NCBI RefSeq assembly: GCF_000241465.1
Contig: NZ_JH584235.1
Span: 3,667,702 to 3,731,701 of the forward strand
Length of the DNA: 64,000 bases
Direction: 5' to 3'
Source of the DNA: Sphingomonas echinoides ATCC 14820
Lineage (GTDB): Bacteria; Pseudomonadota; Alphaproteobacteria; Sphingomonadales; Sphingomonadaceae
The position numbers and the translations under genes are program-made. Below, one piece after another: positions 27,848 to 36,378 of this stretch. The notes beneath the pieces were generated by a model. It was not told where the DNA came from and searched no databases. It worked only from the letters and a program-made list of their open reading frames with translations. Numbering within the stretch: the stretch's first letter is position 1; each line of letters begins with the position of its first letter.

Positions 27848-27908
27848 CGGTTCCCCTGCGCCCGCGATCTGCTATGGCGCGCGCCCATATCGACAAGAAG
27901 GGCCAGAT

Positions 27909-28280
27909 TTGACCGACCGCCTGACGCTGAACGTCCATGATCTCGAAGTGATGGTGCTGACCGGCATCTATTCGGAGGAGACGCATCTGCCGCAACCGCT
28001 GCGCATTTCGCTGACGGTGGATTTGGCGGTGCCCGATCGTTTCGATCCCGATACGCCGCTGTCGGCCTCCAAAAACTATCTCGATCTGAAACATGCCGCG
28101 ACGACGGCGCTGCCCACCGGCGTGCATTTCACGCTGGTCGAGGCGGTTGCCGAACATATTTGCGAAACGCTGTTCCTGCAGGATGCCCGCGTGACGCGGG
28201 TCGAGGTGTCGATCGTCAAGCTCGCCATCGCCGAGGCGGGCGAATCGATCGGGATCACCCTGGTGCGGAACCGCCGGTGA
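27909..28280 (+). CDS. folB: Dihydroneopterin aldolase
   Basis: 123 residues from a TTG start with AAGGG upstream. Motifs DLEVMVLTGIYSEE, the LDLKHAATTAL region and LVEAVAEHICETLF are typical of FolB. It forms 6-hydroxymethyl-dihydropterin in folate synthesis. The stop TGA overlaps a GTG start of the next gene. Confidence 0.88.
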   Translation: MTDRLTLNVHDLEVMVLTGIYSEETHLPQPLRISLTVDLAVPDRFDPDTPLSASKNYLDLKHAATTALPTGVHFTLVEAVAEHICETLFLQDARVTRVEVSIVKLAIAEAGESIGITLVRNRR

Positions 28281-28615
28281 CGCAGGCGGTGGCGGCGGCG
28301 TTGGCGGGGCAGGCGCGCGTCGTGATCGCCGCCGATGCCGCTGCGCTCGTCGACCTTCGGCATACGATATCCGATTCGCGGGCTGATGGCGGATTGTCGT
28401 TGCTCATCATTGCCGAAACCGTCCCAACATTGGACCGGGCATTGCTGATCGCAGGCATTGGCCCGATCGCGATCGACGCCGCACCGGCTATGCGCGTGGC
28501 CGCGCTCGATCTCGCTGATGGCGTGTGTGCGGACGATGTCCTCGCCGCCGCGCGCTTTCTGGCAGCGGCGACATCTTCGACGGGCCAGGTGTTGCGCATC
28601 GGCGCACGCGATTAG
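28277..28615 (+). CDS. Short protein resembling a shrunken SDR/pteridine reductase
   Basis: 112 residues from a GTG that overlaps the folB stop (GTGA). The end, DDVLAAARFLAAATSSTGQVLRIG, looks like the C-terminal part of short-chain dehydrogenases (helix before the terminal GQV strand). The usual N-terminal cofactor motif TGxxxGIG and the active-site YxxxK are absent. It may be a reduced descendant of the pteridine-reductase-like gene that often follows folB. A separate function cannot be excluded. It ends 4 bases into the convergent next gene. Confidence 0.55.
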   Translation: MTQAVAAALAGQARVVIAADAAALVDLRHTISDSRADGGLSLLIIAETVPTLDRALLIAGIGPIAIDAAPAMRVAALDLADGVCADDVLAAARFLAAATSSTGQVLRIGARD

Positions 28616-29463
28616 GGGCGTCCGCCGCGATCGCAGGCCCCAAGCGCAGTGATGACCAGGGCATAATCCTCGCGGGCGACCGTCGCATCGTCGCCGGACG
28701 AGTGCAGCACGGCGTCGGGCAAGGTCGCGGGCAAGCTGCACGCCAGCCGATACCATAATAGCGTATCGCGCGGCGGCGGTGGCGCGGCGGCATCCACCAC
28801 TTCGCTCAAGGCGACCGACCAGCGCGGCGCTTCGCCCGCCTTGCGCTCGATCGTCAGCGAAATCGGGCGGTTGCCCGCCGTCGACAGGAAGATTTGCGTT
28901 TCCCCCGAGCCGGGCAGGTCGCCCGGTGTGTGAAAGGCGTTGGCGATACCCGTCACCGTTGGCGGAGCCTCGGGGGCGAGCGTTTCGCGAACGATTCGCC
29001 GCGTCAACGCCTCGCCAGCGACCGTCCAGCCGCGCTGCGCGTCGGGGCGAATGAGCTGAATCTGCCCGTTTTGGTCCGCCACCGCCCGCGCGAACAGCAA
29101 TACGCGGCTCTTGCGATATTGCGGGGCGCGGCCATGGGCGTCGAGCGGCACGTCCAGCGTATAGCCAAGCCGCGCGGGCATGGCGTCGGTGCCGCGAATC
29201 AGTGCCGAGACGTCGGCTTCCACATAAAGGCGCGCCATAGTGGGCGGGAGGACCGCCGAATCGGTCGGCTTGAGCCGGACAGTGCTGCGAATGGTCGCAT
29301 CGACGATGACCGGAGCCGCGACGACGAGGTCCGCATAATCGGCATAAGCGGGCGCTGGCGCGGCACTTTCCGCAGCGATCGGAGCATGTTGCGCTGCAAC
29401 GGCGGAGGGGGCGGAAAGTCCGACAATTGCGGCGGTCAGGGCGATTTTTGGGAACTTTGGCAT
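28612..29463 (-). CDS. Exported protein of unknown function
   Basis: About 283 residues from MPKFPKIALTAAIVGLSAPSAVAAQ, a signal peptide. The body is mainly beta-type with repeated regions such as ADLVVAAPVIVDATIRST and LLFARAVADQNGQIQLI, and a C-terminal LWYRLACSLPATLPDAVL. No family recognised. The in-frame ATG at 29514 would add a charged N-terminal tail before the signal peptide. It is transcribed away from tonB, sharing the promoter gap 29464-29685. Confidence 0.7.
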   Translation of the reverse strand: MPKFPKIALTAAIVGLSAPSAVAAQHAPIAAESAAPAPAYADYADLVVAAPVIVDATIRSTVRLKPTDSAVLPPTMARLYVEADVSALIRGTDAMPARLGYTLDVPLDAHGRAPQYRKSRVLLFARAVADQNGQIQLIRPDAQRGWTVAGEALTRRIVRETLAPEAPPTVTGIANAFHTPGDLPGSGETQIFLSTAGNRPISLTIERKAGEAPRWSVALSEVVDAAAPPPPRDTLLWYRLACSLPATLPDAVLHSSGDDATVAREDYALVITALGACDRGGRP

Positions 29464-29685
29464 TCCCAACGGGTATCCGAGGAAGCATTTTTTATACAGA
29501 AATAATTCTGCCATGCGGCGGTTGTACGTTTGTTGCGTGAGACAAAGCGTTTGCGTCGTTGTTTTCGGCGCGATAGAGGTTGGGCCTGTCCAGGATATAT
29601 TAGCCCATGGCAGGCCGGAATAACGAGCGGACGTTACGGATCGGCTTGGACCGTCGTGACCGGAAAAGAGGAGTTTCGTTTCTGA

Positions 29686-30354
29686 ATGGCTTACGCTGAT
29701 CGCAATACGAGTGGCAGCCGCGTGGTTTCGATCGTGATCGTGTCGATCATTGTCGCGCTGTTCGCGTGGGGTTTCGTGAACGGTCTGACCTTCAAATACA
29801 TCAAGAAGGTTACCGAAAAGCTGAACACCTTCGACGTCGTCGAACCACCGCCGCCCCCACCCGACAAACCGCCGCCCCCGCCGCCCGAGCAGCCGCAGCT
29901 TCAGACCCCGCCGGTCGTGTCGCCGCCGCCGATCGTGCGCGTCACGGCACCGCCCCCTCCTGTGGTCTCGGTTGCCGTACCGCCGCCCGCGTTGGTGATT
30001 ACGCCGCGCGCCGCAGCGCCTGCCCCGGTTCCGGTTGCTGCTCCGCCAGCGCCGACGATCAACAAGCAGGCCGGTCCCAAGGGCGACCCGTCGCAATGGG
30101 TTACGACGGATGACTATCCTTCGGACGCACTGAGCGCCGAGGCGCAGGGCACGAGCAAGATCAAGTGGGAAATCAACACCGCTGGCCGTGTCGAGAACTG
30201 CGTAGTGGTCGCATCGAGCGGTAACGCTTCGCTCGATCGCGCTGCTTGCTCGAACATTACGCGGCGCGGGCGGTATACGCCTGCCCTGGACAGTGCGGGC
30301 AATCCGATCCGCTCGTCGTCTTCGCGTAACGTCGTTTGGCGCTTGCCTCAATAA
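29686..30354 (+). CDS. tonB: Energy transducer TonB
   Basis: 222 residues. A single N-terminal membrane helix (about 13-33), then a long proline-rich rod (about 53-125) that spans the periplasm, and a C-terminal TonB domain (about 140-222) with KIKWEINTAGRVENC and a YTPALDSAGNPI strand. It passes proton-motive energy from ExbB/ExbD to the TonB receptors. The first gene of tonB-exbB-exbD-exbD. AGGAG lies 14 bases upstream of the start, rather far. Confidence 0.93.
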   Translation: MAYADRNTSGSRVVSIVIVSIIVALFAWGFVNGLTFKYIKKVTEKLNTFDVVEPPPPPPDKPPPPPPEQPQLQTPPVVSPPPIVRVTAPPPPVVSVAVPPPALVITPRAAAPAPVPVAAPPAPTINKQAGPKGDPSQWVTTDDYPSDALSAEAQGTSKIKWEINTAGRVENCVVVASSGNASLDRAACSNITRRGRYTPALDSAGNPIRSSSSRNVVWRLPQ

Positions 30355-30362
30355 ACCATCCA

Positions 30363-30400
30363 CCCGTGCGTGCTCCGGGGTGAGGCGCACGGGCATTTTT
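30363..30400 (+). terminator. Intrinsic terminator between tonB and exbB
   Basis: Stem CCCGTGCG/CGCACGGG (8 perfect pairs, 15-base loop) followed by CATTTTT, only 9 bases after the tonB stop. exbB begins 20 bases downstream, too close for a new promoter, so it should act as a partial stop. Confidence 0.75.
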
Positions 30401-30419
30401 CGAGAAGGAAGTCTTCGCA

Positions 30420-31205
30420 ATGTCCACCACCATTCTCGCTGCCGGTGCATCGGCTGCTGACAATTTCGGCTTCATGAACGCGATGAAGCAGGGCGGCCCC
30501 GTCACCTGGACGACGGCTGCAATCCTGACCATCTTCCTGTTCTTCACGCTCTACATCCTGTTCACAAAGCTGTTCGAGCAGCAGAAGATCATCAACCAGG
30601 GCCGTCGCGTCCGTGCGACCTTCTGGAATGCGAACTCGCTGCGCGAAGGCGCTGCCAAGCTCGAGAAGAACTCGGCCTACAAGCAGATCGTCGACGACGG
30701 CATCGAAGCGCAGGAACAGCATTCGCGCCTGACCGATCCGGTCGAAGCGCATGACTGGCTGCACGGTTCGCTGCAGCGTTCGGAAGCAGCGATCAACTCG
30801 CAGCTCGGTGGCGGTCTCGCCTTCCTCGCCACGGTCGGTGCAACGGCTCCGTTCGTCGGCCTGTTCGGTACGGTGCTCGGTATTTACCGCGCGCTGATCG
30901 GCATCGGCCAGGCTGGCCAGGCATCGATCGACAAGGTCGCAGGTCCGGTCGGTGAATCGCTGATCATGACCGCCTTCGGTCTGGTCGTCGCGGTTCCCGC
31001 CGTGCTCGCCTTCAACTTCCTGCAGCGCCGCAACAAGGGCATTGCCGAGCATCTCAGCGCGTTCTCGAACGACGTGCTCGGCTACCTCGCCTCGAACGGT
31101 GCGGTGCGTCCGGTCGCTCCCGGCAAGAAGGCTCCGACCGCAACTGCGCCGAAGCCTGCCACGACCACGGCTGGCCAGGCCGGCGGCGTGCAGACCCGCG
31201 TCTAA
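30420..31205 (+). CDS. exbB: ExbB proton channel protein
   Basis: 261 residues, MotA/TolQ/ExbB family. Membrane helices near 35-56, about 135-160 and 175-200; the most conserved part is ATVGATAPFVGLFGTVLGIYRALIGIG, and GESLIMTAFGLVVAVPAVLAFN follows. The cytoplasmic middle is long. It forms the channel with ExbD in the inner membrane. Strong ribosome site GAAGGAAG before the ATG. Confidence 0.95.
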   Translation: MSTTILAAGASAADNFGFMNAMKQGGPVTWTTAAILTIFLFFTLYILFTKLFEQQKIINQGRRVRATFWNANSLREGAAKLEKNSAYKQIVDDGIEAQEQHSRLTDPVEAHDWLHGSLQRSEAAINSQLGGGLAFLATVGATAPFVGLFGTVLGIYRALIGIGQAGQASIDKVAGPVGESLIMTAFGLVVAVPAVLAFNFLQRRNKGIAEHLSAFSNDVLGYLASNGAVRPVAPGKKAPTATAPKPATTTAGQAGGVQTRV

Positions 31206-31215
31206 GAGTACCGAG

Positions 31216-31248
31216 CGGGGCCGCTCCCAGCGGCGGCCCCGTTTCTTT
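31216..31248 (+). terminator. Intrinsic terminator between exbB and exbD
   Basis: Stem CGGGGCCG/CGGCCCCG with a 10-base loop, then GTTTCTTT, 11 bases after the exbB stop. The next gene starts 60 bases later. Confidence 0.7.
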
Positions 31249-31300
31249 CGCCGCCCGGCTTTATCGGGTGGCCTGACCGATACGAATAGGATGGCCTTTC

Positions 31301-31783
31301 ATGGCGATTAGTACAGGTGGCGGCGGCGATGACGCCCCGATGTCCGACATCAATACGACGCCGCTCGTCGACGTCATGCTGGTGTTGCTCATCATCTTCC
31401 TCATCACGGTTCCGGCGATCGTGCAGTCGGTCAAGCTGAAGCTGCCGGACGTGCGGTACGACCCGACCGTGACCAAGCCCGAGAACGTCTCGCTCTCGAT
31501 CACCAAGGATAGCGACGGCAAGTGCGCGATCTATTGGGGTTTGACGCGGGTTACGCACGAAGAGCTGCTCAAGCGCGCGACCGACAAGCTCGAAGAGATT
31601 GTCAAAAAGGCCGGCGGTGCTCAGAATTTGACGACCGAAGATCTGCCCGAGGCGCATATCCGCGGTGACGTGGAAACGCCGTATCGCTGCATCGGTGGCG
31701 CGATCTACACGATGCAGTCGGCTGGTTTCGCCAAGGTCGGCTTCATTTCGGAACCGCCCCCCACGGGTGGCCCGTCGGCGTAA
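31301..31783 (+). CDS. exbD: ExbD biopolymer transport protein (first copy)
   Basis: 160 residues. A short cytoplasmic head (MSDINTTPLVDVML) leads into one membrane helix with the proton-carrying Asp in LVDVMLVLLIIFLITVPA, then a periplasmic domain. It partners ExbB. Two non-identical exbD genes in a row are usual in sphingomonads and their relatives. Confidence 0.94.
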   Translation: MAISTGGGGDDAPMSDINTTPLVDVMLVLLIIFLITVPAIVQSVKLKLPDVRYDPTVTKPENVSLSITKDSDGKCAIYWGLTRVTHEELLKRATDKLEEIVKKAGGAQNLTTEDLPEAHIRGDVETPYRCIGGAIYTMQSAGFAKVGFISEPPPTGGPSA

Positions 31784-31813
31784 TGCGTGCGGTAGCACCA
31801 AGGAGTATTTGAC

Positions 31814-32242
31814 ATGGCAATCAGCAGTGGCGGCGCCGAAGGCGAGCCCATGATGGACATGAACACGACGCCGCTGATTGACGTCATGCTCGTCTTGCTC
31901 ATCATGTTCATTATTACCATTCCGATCCAGACGCACGCGGTGAAGGTCGATCTTCCGATCAACGATCCATCCGCGAAGAAGCCTGACGTCGACCCACAAA
32001 AGAACAAGATCGTCATCCAGCCGGACGGCGTGATCCTGTGGAACGGCGCGCCGACCGACGAGGCGACGCTGCAGCAATATCTGGTGCAGACGACCCAGCT
32101 CAACCCCGAGCCCGAGCTGCATTTCCAGCCCGACCCGGCGGCGAAGTATGAGAAGGTCGACAAGGTTCTGGCGATCATCAAGCGTTCGAACGTCTCGAAG
32201 CTCGGCTTCATCGGCAACGAGCAATATCGCAACGATTTCTGA
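31814..32242 (+). CDS. exbD: ExbD biopolymer transport protein (second copy)
   Basis: 142 residues with MDMNTTPLIDVMLVLLIMFIIT, the same helix and Asp as the first copy, but a shorter and different periplasmic part. AAGGAG sits before its ATG. It ends the operon in front of a strong terminator. Confidence 0.94.
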   Translation: MAISSGGAEGEPMMDMNTTPLIDVMLVLLIMFIITIPIQTHAVKVDLPINDPSAKKPDVDPQKNKIVIQPDGVILWNGAPTDEATLQQYLVQTTQLNPEPELHFQPDPAAKYEKVDKVLAIIKRSNVSKLGFIGNEQYRNDF

Positions 32243-32270
32243 TCGCTTACGATCTGTCGATGCACAATCA

Positions 32271-32297
32271 GGGCGGTCCTTCGGGGCCGCCTTTTTT
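32271..32297 (+). terminator. Intrinsic terminator of the tonB operon
   Basis: GGGCGGTCC TTCG GGGCCGCC forms a stem with a TTCG tetraloop, followed by six T's. This is the strongest terminator in the window. Confidence 0.9.
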
Positions 32298-32384
32298 GTT
32301 TGAGACCGACGCGACTGCCGCTGCCAATATTGCGGACCAACTGGCGATCTGTCAGGCTTGTGTCGCGCGGATAGGGAGGACGTT

Positions 32385-33455
32385 GTGGACCTGAATCGCC
32401 GATCCTTGCTGGCGCTGACGGGCGCCGCCTTGATGCCCGCCTTTCCGATCGGCGCGGCACCGCCGCTTCTGGTGCCTGTGGTCGATCGACTGCACCTGAC
32501 GGTTCTGATCGATAGCACGACCGGTGTGTTCGGTGCCTCAGTAACGCGACCGGGAATCCGGGTGGTTCCGCCACCGATTACCGCAGATTATCACACGGCT
32601 TTTGCCGGCCAGTGGGGCTATTCGCTTTTGGCACGGTCGTCGGTGGGTGCGAGTACACATACGACCCTCATCGACTTTGGCTATACTGCGGCGGCATTGC
32701 TCAACAATATGGCGCTGCTCGGTGTCGATCCCGGTGCGATTGACGCGATGGTGCTGAGCCATGGCCATTACGATCATTTTGGCGGGCTTTACGGCTTCCT
32801 GGCCACGGGAAAGGTCCGCCGCCGCACCCCGTTATTAGTAGGAGGCGAGGAAGCCTTTTGCGCTCGCCTGCGGGGCACAGAGCCCGATGGCTCGCCCTTT
32901 GGCGCAATCGACCGAGCGTCGATAGGGCGCGCCGGGATCGATCTCATCGTCTCGGGCGATTCGCAGGTCGTGGCAGGGCACGGTTTTACCACGGGCCGTA
33001 TCCCGTTCGTCTCGCCCGAGCGCCCGCGCGTGCCCACGGGCATGCTTCCCGGTCAGAATTGCGATAGAAGGTTGCTCGACCTTGCCAAGCGCGACAGACC
33101 CTTCGTCGTCGATGATGCCGAGCATGAATTGGGCACGGCATTCCATGTTGCCGGGCGCGGACTGGTGGTGATCGGGTCGTGTAGCCATCGCGGCATCATT
33201 AACACGGTACGACGCGCGCAAGCCGTCTCGGGCGTCGATAAGGTCCATGCGATCGTCGGCGGGTTTCACCTCGTTCCCCCACAGACGCGCGATCAGGCGA
33301 TGGAAACGCTCGCGCTGATGCAGGCAATCAACCCGGATTATATCATTCCCGGTCACTGCTCCGGCGAAACGTTCGTCGCCGCCGCGCTGGCCGCGATGCC
33401 CGACAAGGTAATCCGCTCGATCGTGGGGACCAGTTACTTTTTCGGGGCGGCTTAA
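32385..33455 (+). CDS. Exported metallo-beta-lactamase-fold hydrolase (COG1237 type)
   Basis: About 356 residues. I choose a GTG with GGGAGG upstream, giving MDLNRRSLLALTGAALMPAF, which looks like a Tat signal with a double Arg. Zinc motif VLSHGHYDHFGG (HxHxDH), and later GSCSHRGIINTVRRAQ and HAIVGGFHL, which are typical of the group that includes dihydropterin-phosphate synthase-like archaeal enzymes. The reaction here is unknown. It should fold with metal in the cytoplasm and then be exported. Confidence 0.85.
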   Translation: MDLNRRSLLALTGAALMPAFPIGAAPPLLVPVVDRLHLTVLIDSTTGVFGASVTRPGIRVVPPPITADYHTAFAGQWGYSLLARSSVGASTHTTLIDFGYTAAALLNNMALLGVDPGAIDAMVLSHGHYDHFGGLYGFLATGKVRRRTPLLVGGEEAFCARLRGTEPDGSPFGAIDRASIGRAGIDLIVSGDSQVVAGHGFTTGRIPFVSPERPRVPTGMLPGQNCDRRLLDLAKRDRPFVVDDAEHELGTAFHVAGRGLVVIGSCSHRGIINTVRRAQAVSGVDKVHAIVGGFHLVPPQTRDQAMETLALMQAINPDYIIPGHCSGETFVAAALAAMPDKVIRSIVGTSYFFGAA

Positions 33456-33474
33456 GCGTCGCGATCGAAGGGCA

Positions 33475-34029
33475 TTACAACCGCGGCAGTGTCACCCCGC
33501 GTTGGCCCATATATTTGCCCGCACGGTCGGCATAGCTGGTCTCGCACGGCTCATTGCCTTCGAGGAACAGGAACTGGCACGCCCCTTCATTGGCGTAGAT
33601 CTTGGCCGGGAGCGGGGTGGTGTTGGAAAATTCCAGCGTGACATGCCCCTCCCAGCCGGGTTCCAGCGGGGTGACATTCACGATGATGCCGCAGCGTGCA
33701 TAGGTCGATTTGCCGAGGCAGATGACCAGCACGTCGCGCGGGATGCGGAAATATTCGACCGTGCGCGCCAGCGCGAAGCTGTTGGGCGGGATGATGCAGA
33801 CGTCGGTCTTGCGGTCGACGAAGCTGTTTGCTGCGAAATCCTTGGGGTCGACGATGACGCTGTCGATGTTGGTGAAGATCTTGAACTCGTCCGACACGCG
33901 CGCGTCATAGCCATAGGAGGACAGGCCGTAGCTGATGCAGCCTTCGCGCTTCTGGCCATCGACGAACGGCTCGATCATGCCGGTGGCGAGCGCTTGCTCG
34001 CGGATCCAGCGGTCGGACATGATCGACAT
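33475..34029 (-). CDS. dcd: dCTP deaminase
   Basis: 184 residues. The dUTPase-like trimer fold shows [74 protein letters not shown] and [21 protein letters not shown], all diagnostic. It makes dUTP from dCTP, feeding dTMP synthesis. Last gene of the minus-strand run containing cdd. A start at the second ATG, 9 bases in, is possible. Confidence 0.96.
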   Translation of the reverse strand: MSIMSDRWIREQALATGMIEPFVDGQKREGCISYGLSSYGYDARVSDEFKIFTNIDSVIVDPKDFAANSFVDRKTDVCIIPPNSFALARTVEYFRIPRDVLVICLGKSTYARCGIIVNVTPLEPGWEGHVTLEFSNTTPLPAKIYANEGACQFLFLEGNEPCETSYADRAGKYMGQRGVTLPRL

Positions 34030-34123
34030 GCGAATGATTCCCCTATGGTGTCGGTCTTCGGTCCCCGCGTTTCGCTGGAAATCCCGATGCGGGCAAGGGG
34101 GCTGCCACATTCGTCTCGCGCGG

Positions 34124-34588
34124 CTACCCCGCAGCGCCCAAGCCCAGATCCTTTGGCCCGAAGGCGTGTGGCAGCAGTTCGGAATGGGTACGTCGCTCGA
34201 CCGCATCGCCCTCGGCGGCACCGCACCACACGATGATGTCGCGCCCCGCCATATCGGCGGCTTCGTTGATGACCTGGCGGCAGCGCCCGCATGGGCCAAC
34301 CGGGGTGCTGCCGGTCGGGCGGCCATCCGCGTCCATCGCCCCGCCAATCACACCAATCGCCACCACCTCGCGCAGGCTTCCGCCACTGTTGACGGTGGCG
34401 AGTGCAACCGTCTCGGCGCAGAGCGACAGGCCATAGCTGGCATTTTCGAAATTGGCCCCGGTCACGATGCGCCCGTCCGCCAGCAGTACCGCCGCGCCCA
34501 CGGCGAAGCGCGAATAGGGCGCGTGCGCGTTGCGCGCGGCGGCGCGGGCGGCGGCAATCAGCGTGTCGCGGGTGCTGTCTTCGGTCAT
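34124..34588 (-). CDS. cdd: Cytidine deaminase
   Basis: 154 residues from the ATG at 34588, which overlaps the stop of the GH25 gene. Zinc and catalytic motifs are LCAETVALA (Cys-Ala-Glu) and [13 protein letters not shown] (Cys-x-x-Cys), plus [15 protein letters not shown]. It deaminates cytidine and deoxycytidine in pyrimidine salvage. It is the short, homotetramer type. It precedes dcd, another deaminase of the same pathway. Confidence 0.95.
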   Translation of the reverse strand: MTEDSTRDTLIAAARAAARNAHAPYSRFAVGAAVLLADGRIVTGANFENASYGLSLCAETVALATVNSGGSLREVVAIGVIGGAMDADGRPTGSTPVGPCGRCRQVINEAADMAGRDIIVWCGAAEGDAVERRTHSELLPHAFGPKDLGLGAAG

Positions 34589-35268
34589 GGTGCCACTACG
34601 TCCCAATGGATCGGCCCGTCGACGCCGTCGATGCGCCGCGTGCCGTTTGCCTGCCACATCCGCCAGCGTCGTGCCGGATAATCGGGCGGAAAGAAATCCT
34701 GCACCGCCCAGACCGGGCGCGGGATCGCCAGTGTCACACCGTAAGCCGCGTCAAAGGCCTTGCTGACCTTGAGCAGCACGGGCTTGCCGGTGTGCGATTC
34801 GACCATGGTGATATAGCGGCGCAGTTCGTCGAGCACGATCTGCGGGGCCGGGCGCGTGGGGCAATCCGCCGCGAAGTCGAGTTCGAGCGCGGCGGGCAGG
34901 GCGCTGTCGTCGCGTGGCACGGTGGTGTTGAACAGATTGGCCTGATCGGTGGCGAGGCGACAGATCGAATACAAATGGCTCGCACCGCGCCGCAGCCCCG
35001 TTTCGTAGAGGGCGGCCCAATTTTCCTGAAAGCGGGCATCGCGTCGGTCGGCACCACTGGTAACGCGGACATAGGCGAAATCGGCCCCCGCGCGCTTTAC
35101 CGCCCACCAGTCGATCGCGCCGTTCGCCTCGGCGACATCGACGCCTTGAAAGGCGTATTTGTCGGACGGCCGCCAATGGTGCATCCAGGTCCAGCCTGCC
35201 GCATATGCCACACCGATGGTGATGATGGCGGCACCGGCCAGGCCGATCCGCTTTTTCCAACGCCCCAT
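34585..35268 (-). CDS. Membrane-anchored GH25 lysozyme-like protein with swapped catalytic acids
   Basis: 227 residues. A positive N terminus and a membrane helix (about 9-25) anchor or export it. The GH25 fold starts at FQGVDVAEANGAIDWWAV (Asp44), followed by GADFAYVRVTSG, GRRGASHLYSICRLAT-like turn and YPARRWRMWQANG. In GH25 muramidases the active pair is normally Asp-x-Glu; here the aligned position reads ELD (Glu129-Leu-Asp131, in LPAALELDFAADC), with both acids swapped. The KATEG motif is also VTSG. It may bind or cut peptidoglycan weakly, or another substrate. It overlaps cdd by 4 bases. Confidence 0.82.
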   Translation of the reverse strand: MGRWKKRIGLAGAAIITIGVAYAAGWTWMHHWRPSDKYAFQGVDVAEANGAIDWWAVKRAGADFAYVRVTSGADRRDARFQENWAALYETGLRRGASHLYSICRLATDQANLFNTTVPRDDSALPAALELDFAADCPTRPAPQIVLDELRRYITMVESHTGKPVLLKVSKAFDAAYGVTLAIPRPVWAVQDFFPPDYPARRWRMWQANGTRRIDGVDGPIHWDVVAP

Positions 35269-35278
35269 GCCGCCCGCT

Positions 35279-35761
35279 TTACCCTTTGATGTGCAGGACG
35301 CAAATCAGCGTGAACAGGCGGCGTGCCGTATCGAAATCGATGTCGATCTTGCCCTCCAGCCGCTCTTTCAGCAACGCGGCGGCGTCATTGTGGATGCCGC
35401 GCCGCGCCATATCGACCGTCTCGATCTGCGCAGGCGTGGCGTTGCGGATCGCCTGATAATAGCTGTCGCAAATCGCGAAATAGTCTTTGATCGGGCGGCG
35501 GAAGCGCCCCATGCCAAGGATATAGGTTTCGAGATGGGTGCCATCCTCGCGGTGGATCCCGATGCCGAGCCGCCCTTCCTCGACCGTCAGATCGATCTTG
35601 TACGGGCCGACATAGCCATCGGGATAGGCCTTTTGCGGCGCAAAATGGTTGCCCTCGATCAGGTCGAAGATCGCGATCCGCCGTTCCTGCTCGATATCGG
35701 CCGAGCGCCACAGGATGGTGCGCTCGTCAAGGGTCACGGCAATGATGCGCGGGTTGGACAT
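35279..35761 (-). CDS. UPF0262 family protein
   Basis: 160 residues beginning MSNPRIIAVTLDERTILWRS; further along come FDLIEGNHFAP, GPYKIDLTVEEGRLGI and GRFRRPIKDYFAICDSYYQAI, all typical of UPF0262, a cytoplasmic alphaproteobacterial family of unknown function. It lies in the same direction as GH25-cdd-dcd, 10 bases ahead of the GH25 start. Confidence 0.92.
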   Translation of the reverse strand: MSNPRIIAVTLDERTILWRSADIEQERRIAIFDLIEGNHFAPQKAYPDGYVGPYKIDLTVEEGRLGIGIHREDGTHLETYILGMGRFRRPIKDYFAICDSYYQAIRNATPAQIETVDMARRGIHNDAAALLKERLEGKIDIDFDTARRLFTLICVLHIKG

Positions 35762-35818
35762 AGCGCAGCCGTAGCCGGGCCGCGCGCGCGCGACAATCCA
35801 CCGCGCCCGCTCGCGGCG

Positions 35819-36128
35819 TCAGGCTTCGACCGTCAGCACCTCGATCGTCGCCTCGGCGCGTCCGTCGCTCCGCGCGATCGCGGTCACCATGGCATCGGCG
35901 ACGAGATGACCACGCAGCGTCAATTCCACTTCGGGCAGTGCCCCGAGCCAGTGCGCCAGCGCGGCATCGTCGGGCGCGTCCAGCGTCAGCCGATGCTGCG
36001 CGCCGATAAAGGTCGCGCTGGCCCAGCGCGTGCTGTGCAGGGCACCGATCGTAATGGCACATCCCTGCGCGCGCATCGCGTTCCAGCGCGCGGCGCAGCA
36101 GCGTGGCGGCATCGGGGCCGCGGCTCAT
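35819..36128 (-). pseudogene. Small gene broken by a frameshift in a GC run
   Basis: The ATG at 36128 overlaps the stop of the upstream HTH gene (ATGA), so coupled translation is expected. The first 20 codons read MSRGPDAATLLRRALERDAR, a sensible helix. After the (GC)4 run at 36067-36074 that frame becomes Arg/Ala-rich nonsense, while the other frame reads AQGCAITIGALHSTRWASATF, then HRLTLDAPDDAALAHWLG and ends at 35819. Restoring one GC unit would join the two into a protein of about 102 residues. It could be a true mutation, a phase-variable switch or a sequencing error. Function unknown. Confidence 0.65.
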
Positions 36129-36307
36129 GGCTGCACCTGTTGCGCGGCGAGGAAGGCCTCGATCCGGCGCACCATGCGGGGGCCGGGCTCGCGGCCGCGC
36201 CTGAGATCGTGGACAAGACGCGGGTCGCGCACCGCGAGCCGCCCGAACTTGGTCGGTGGCATTGCCGTGGCCTTCAAATAGCGATCGATTTTCTGCAGCA
36301 CCGACAT
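36125..36307 (-). CDS. Small helix-turn-helix-like protein
   Basis: 60 residues starting MSVLQKIDRYLKATAMPP at a GGGAGA-preceded ATG; an ATG 45 bases upstream lacks a ribosome site. The helical pattern TKFGRLAVRDPRLVHDLRRGREP resembles the small HTH-type proteins common in alphaproteobacteria. Probably DNA-binding, but not proven. It faces the S24 repressor gene across 71 bases and is followed by the frameshifted gene with a 4-base overlap. Confidence 0.7.
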   Translation of the reverse strand: MSVLQKIDRYLKATAMPPTKFGRLAVRDPRLVHDLRRGREPGPRMVRRIEAFLAAQQVQP

Positions 36308-36378
36308 GTCCCATCTCCCGTGATTCGCGCTGAAGTTCACGATCTGTTCCATTTTCCAACTTGTCTAGGAAATTTCCT

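Noticed and set aside
35727..36359. 210-codon minus-strand frame through the frameshifted gene
   Set aside because: After about 36070 its sequence is Arg/Ala-rich nonsense; only its short piece from 36128 to 36070 is likely real.
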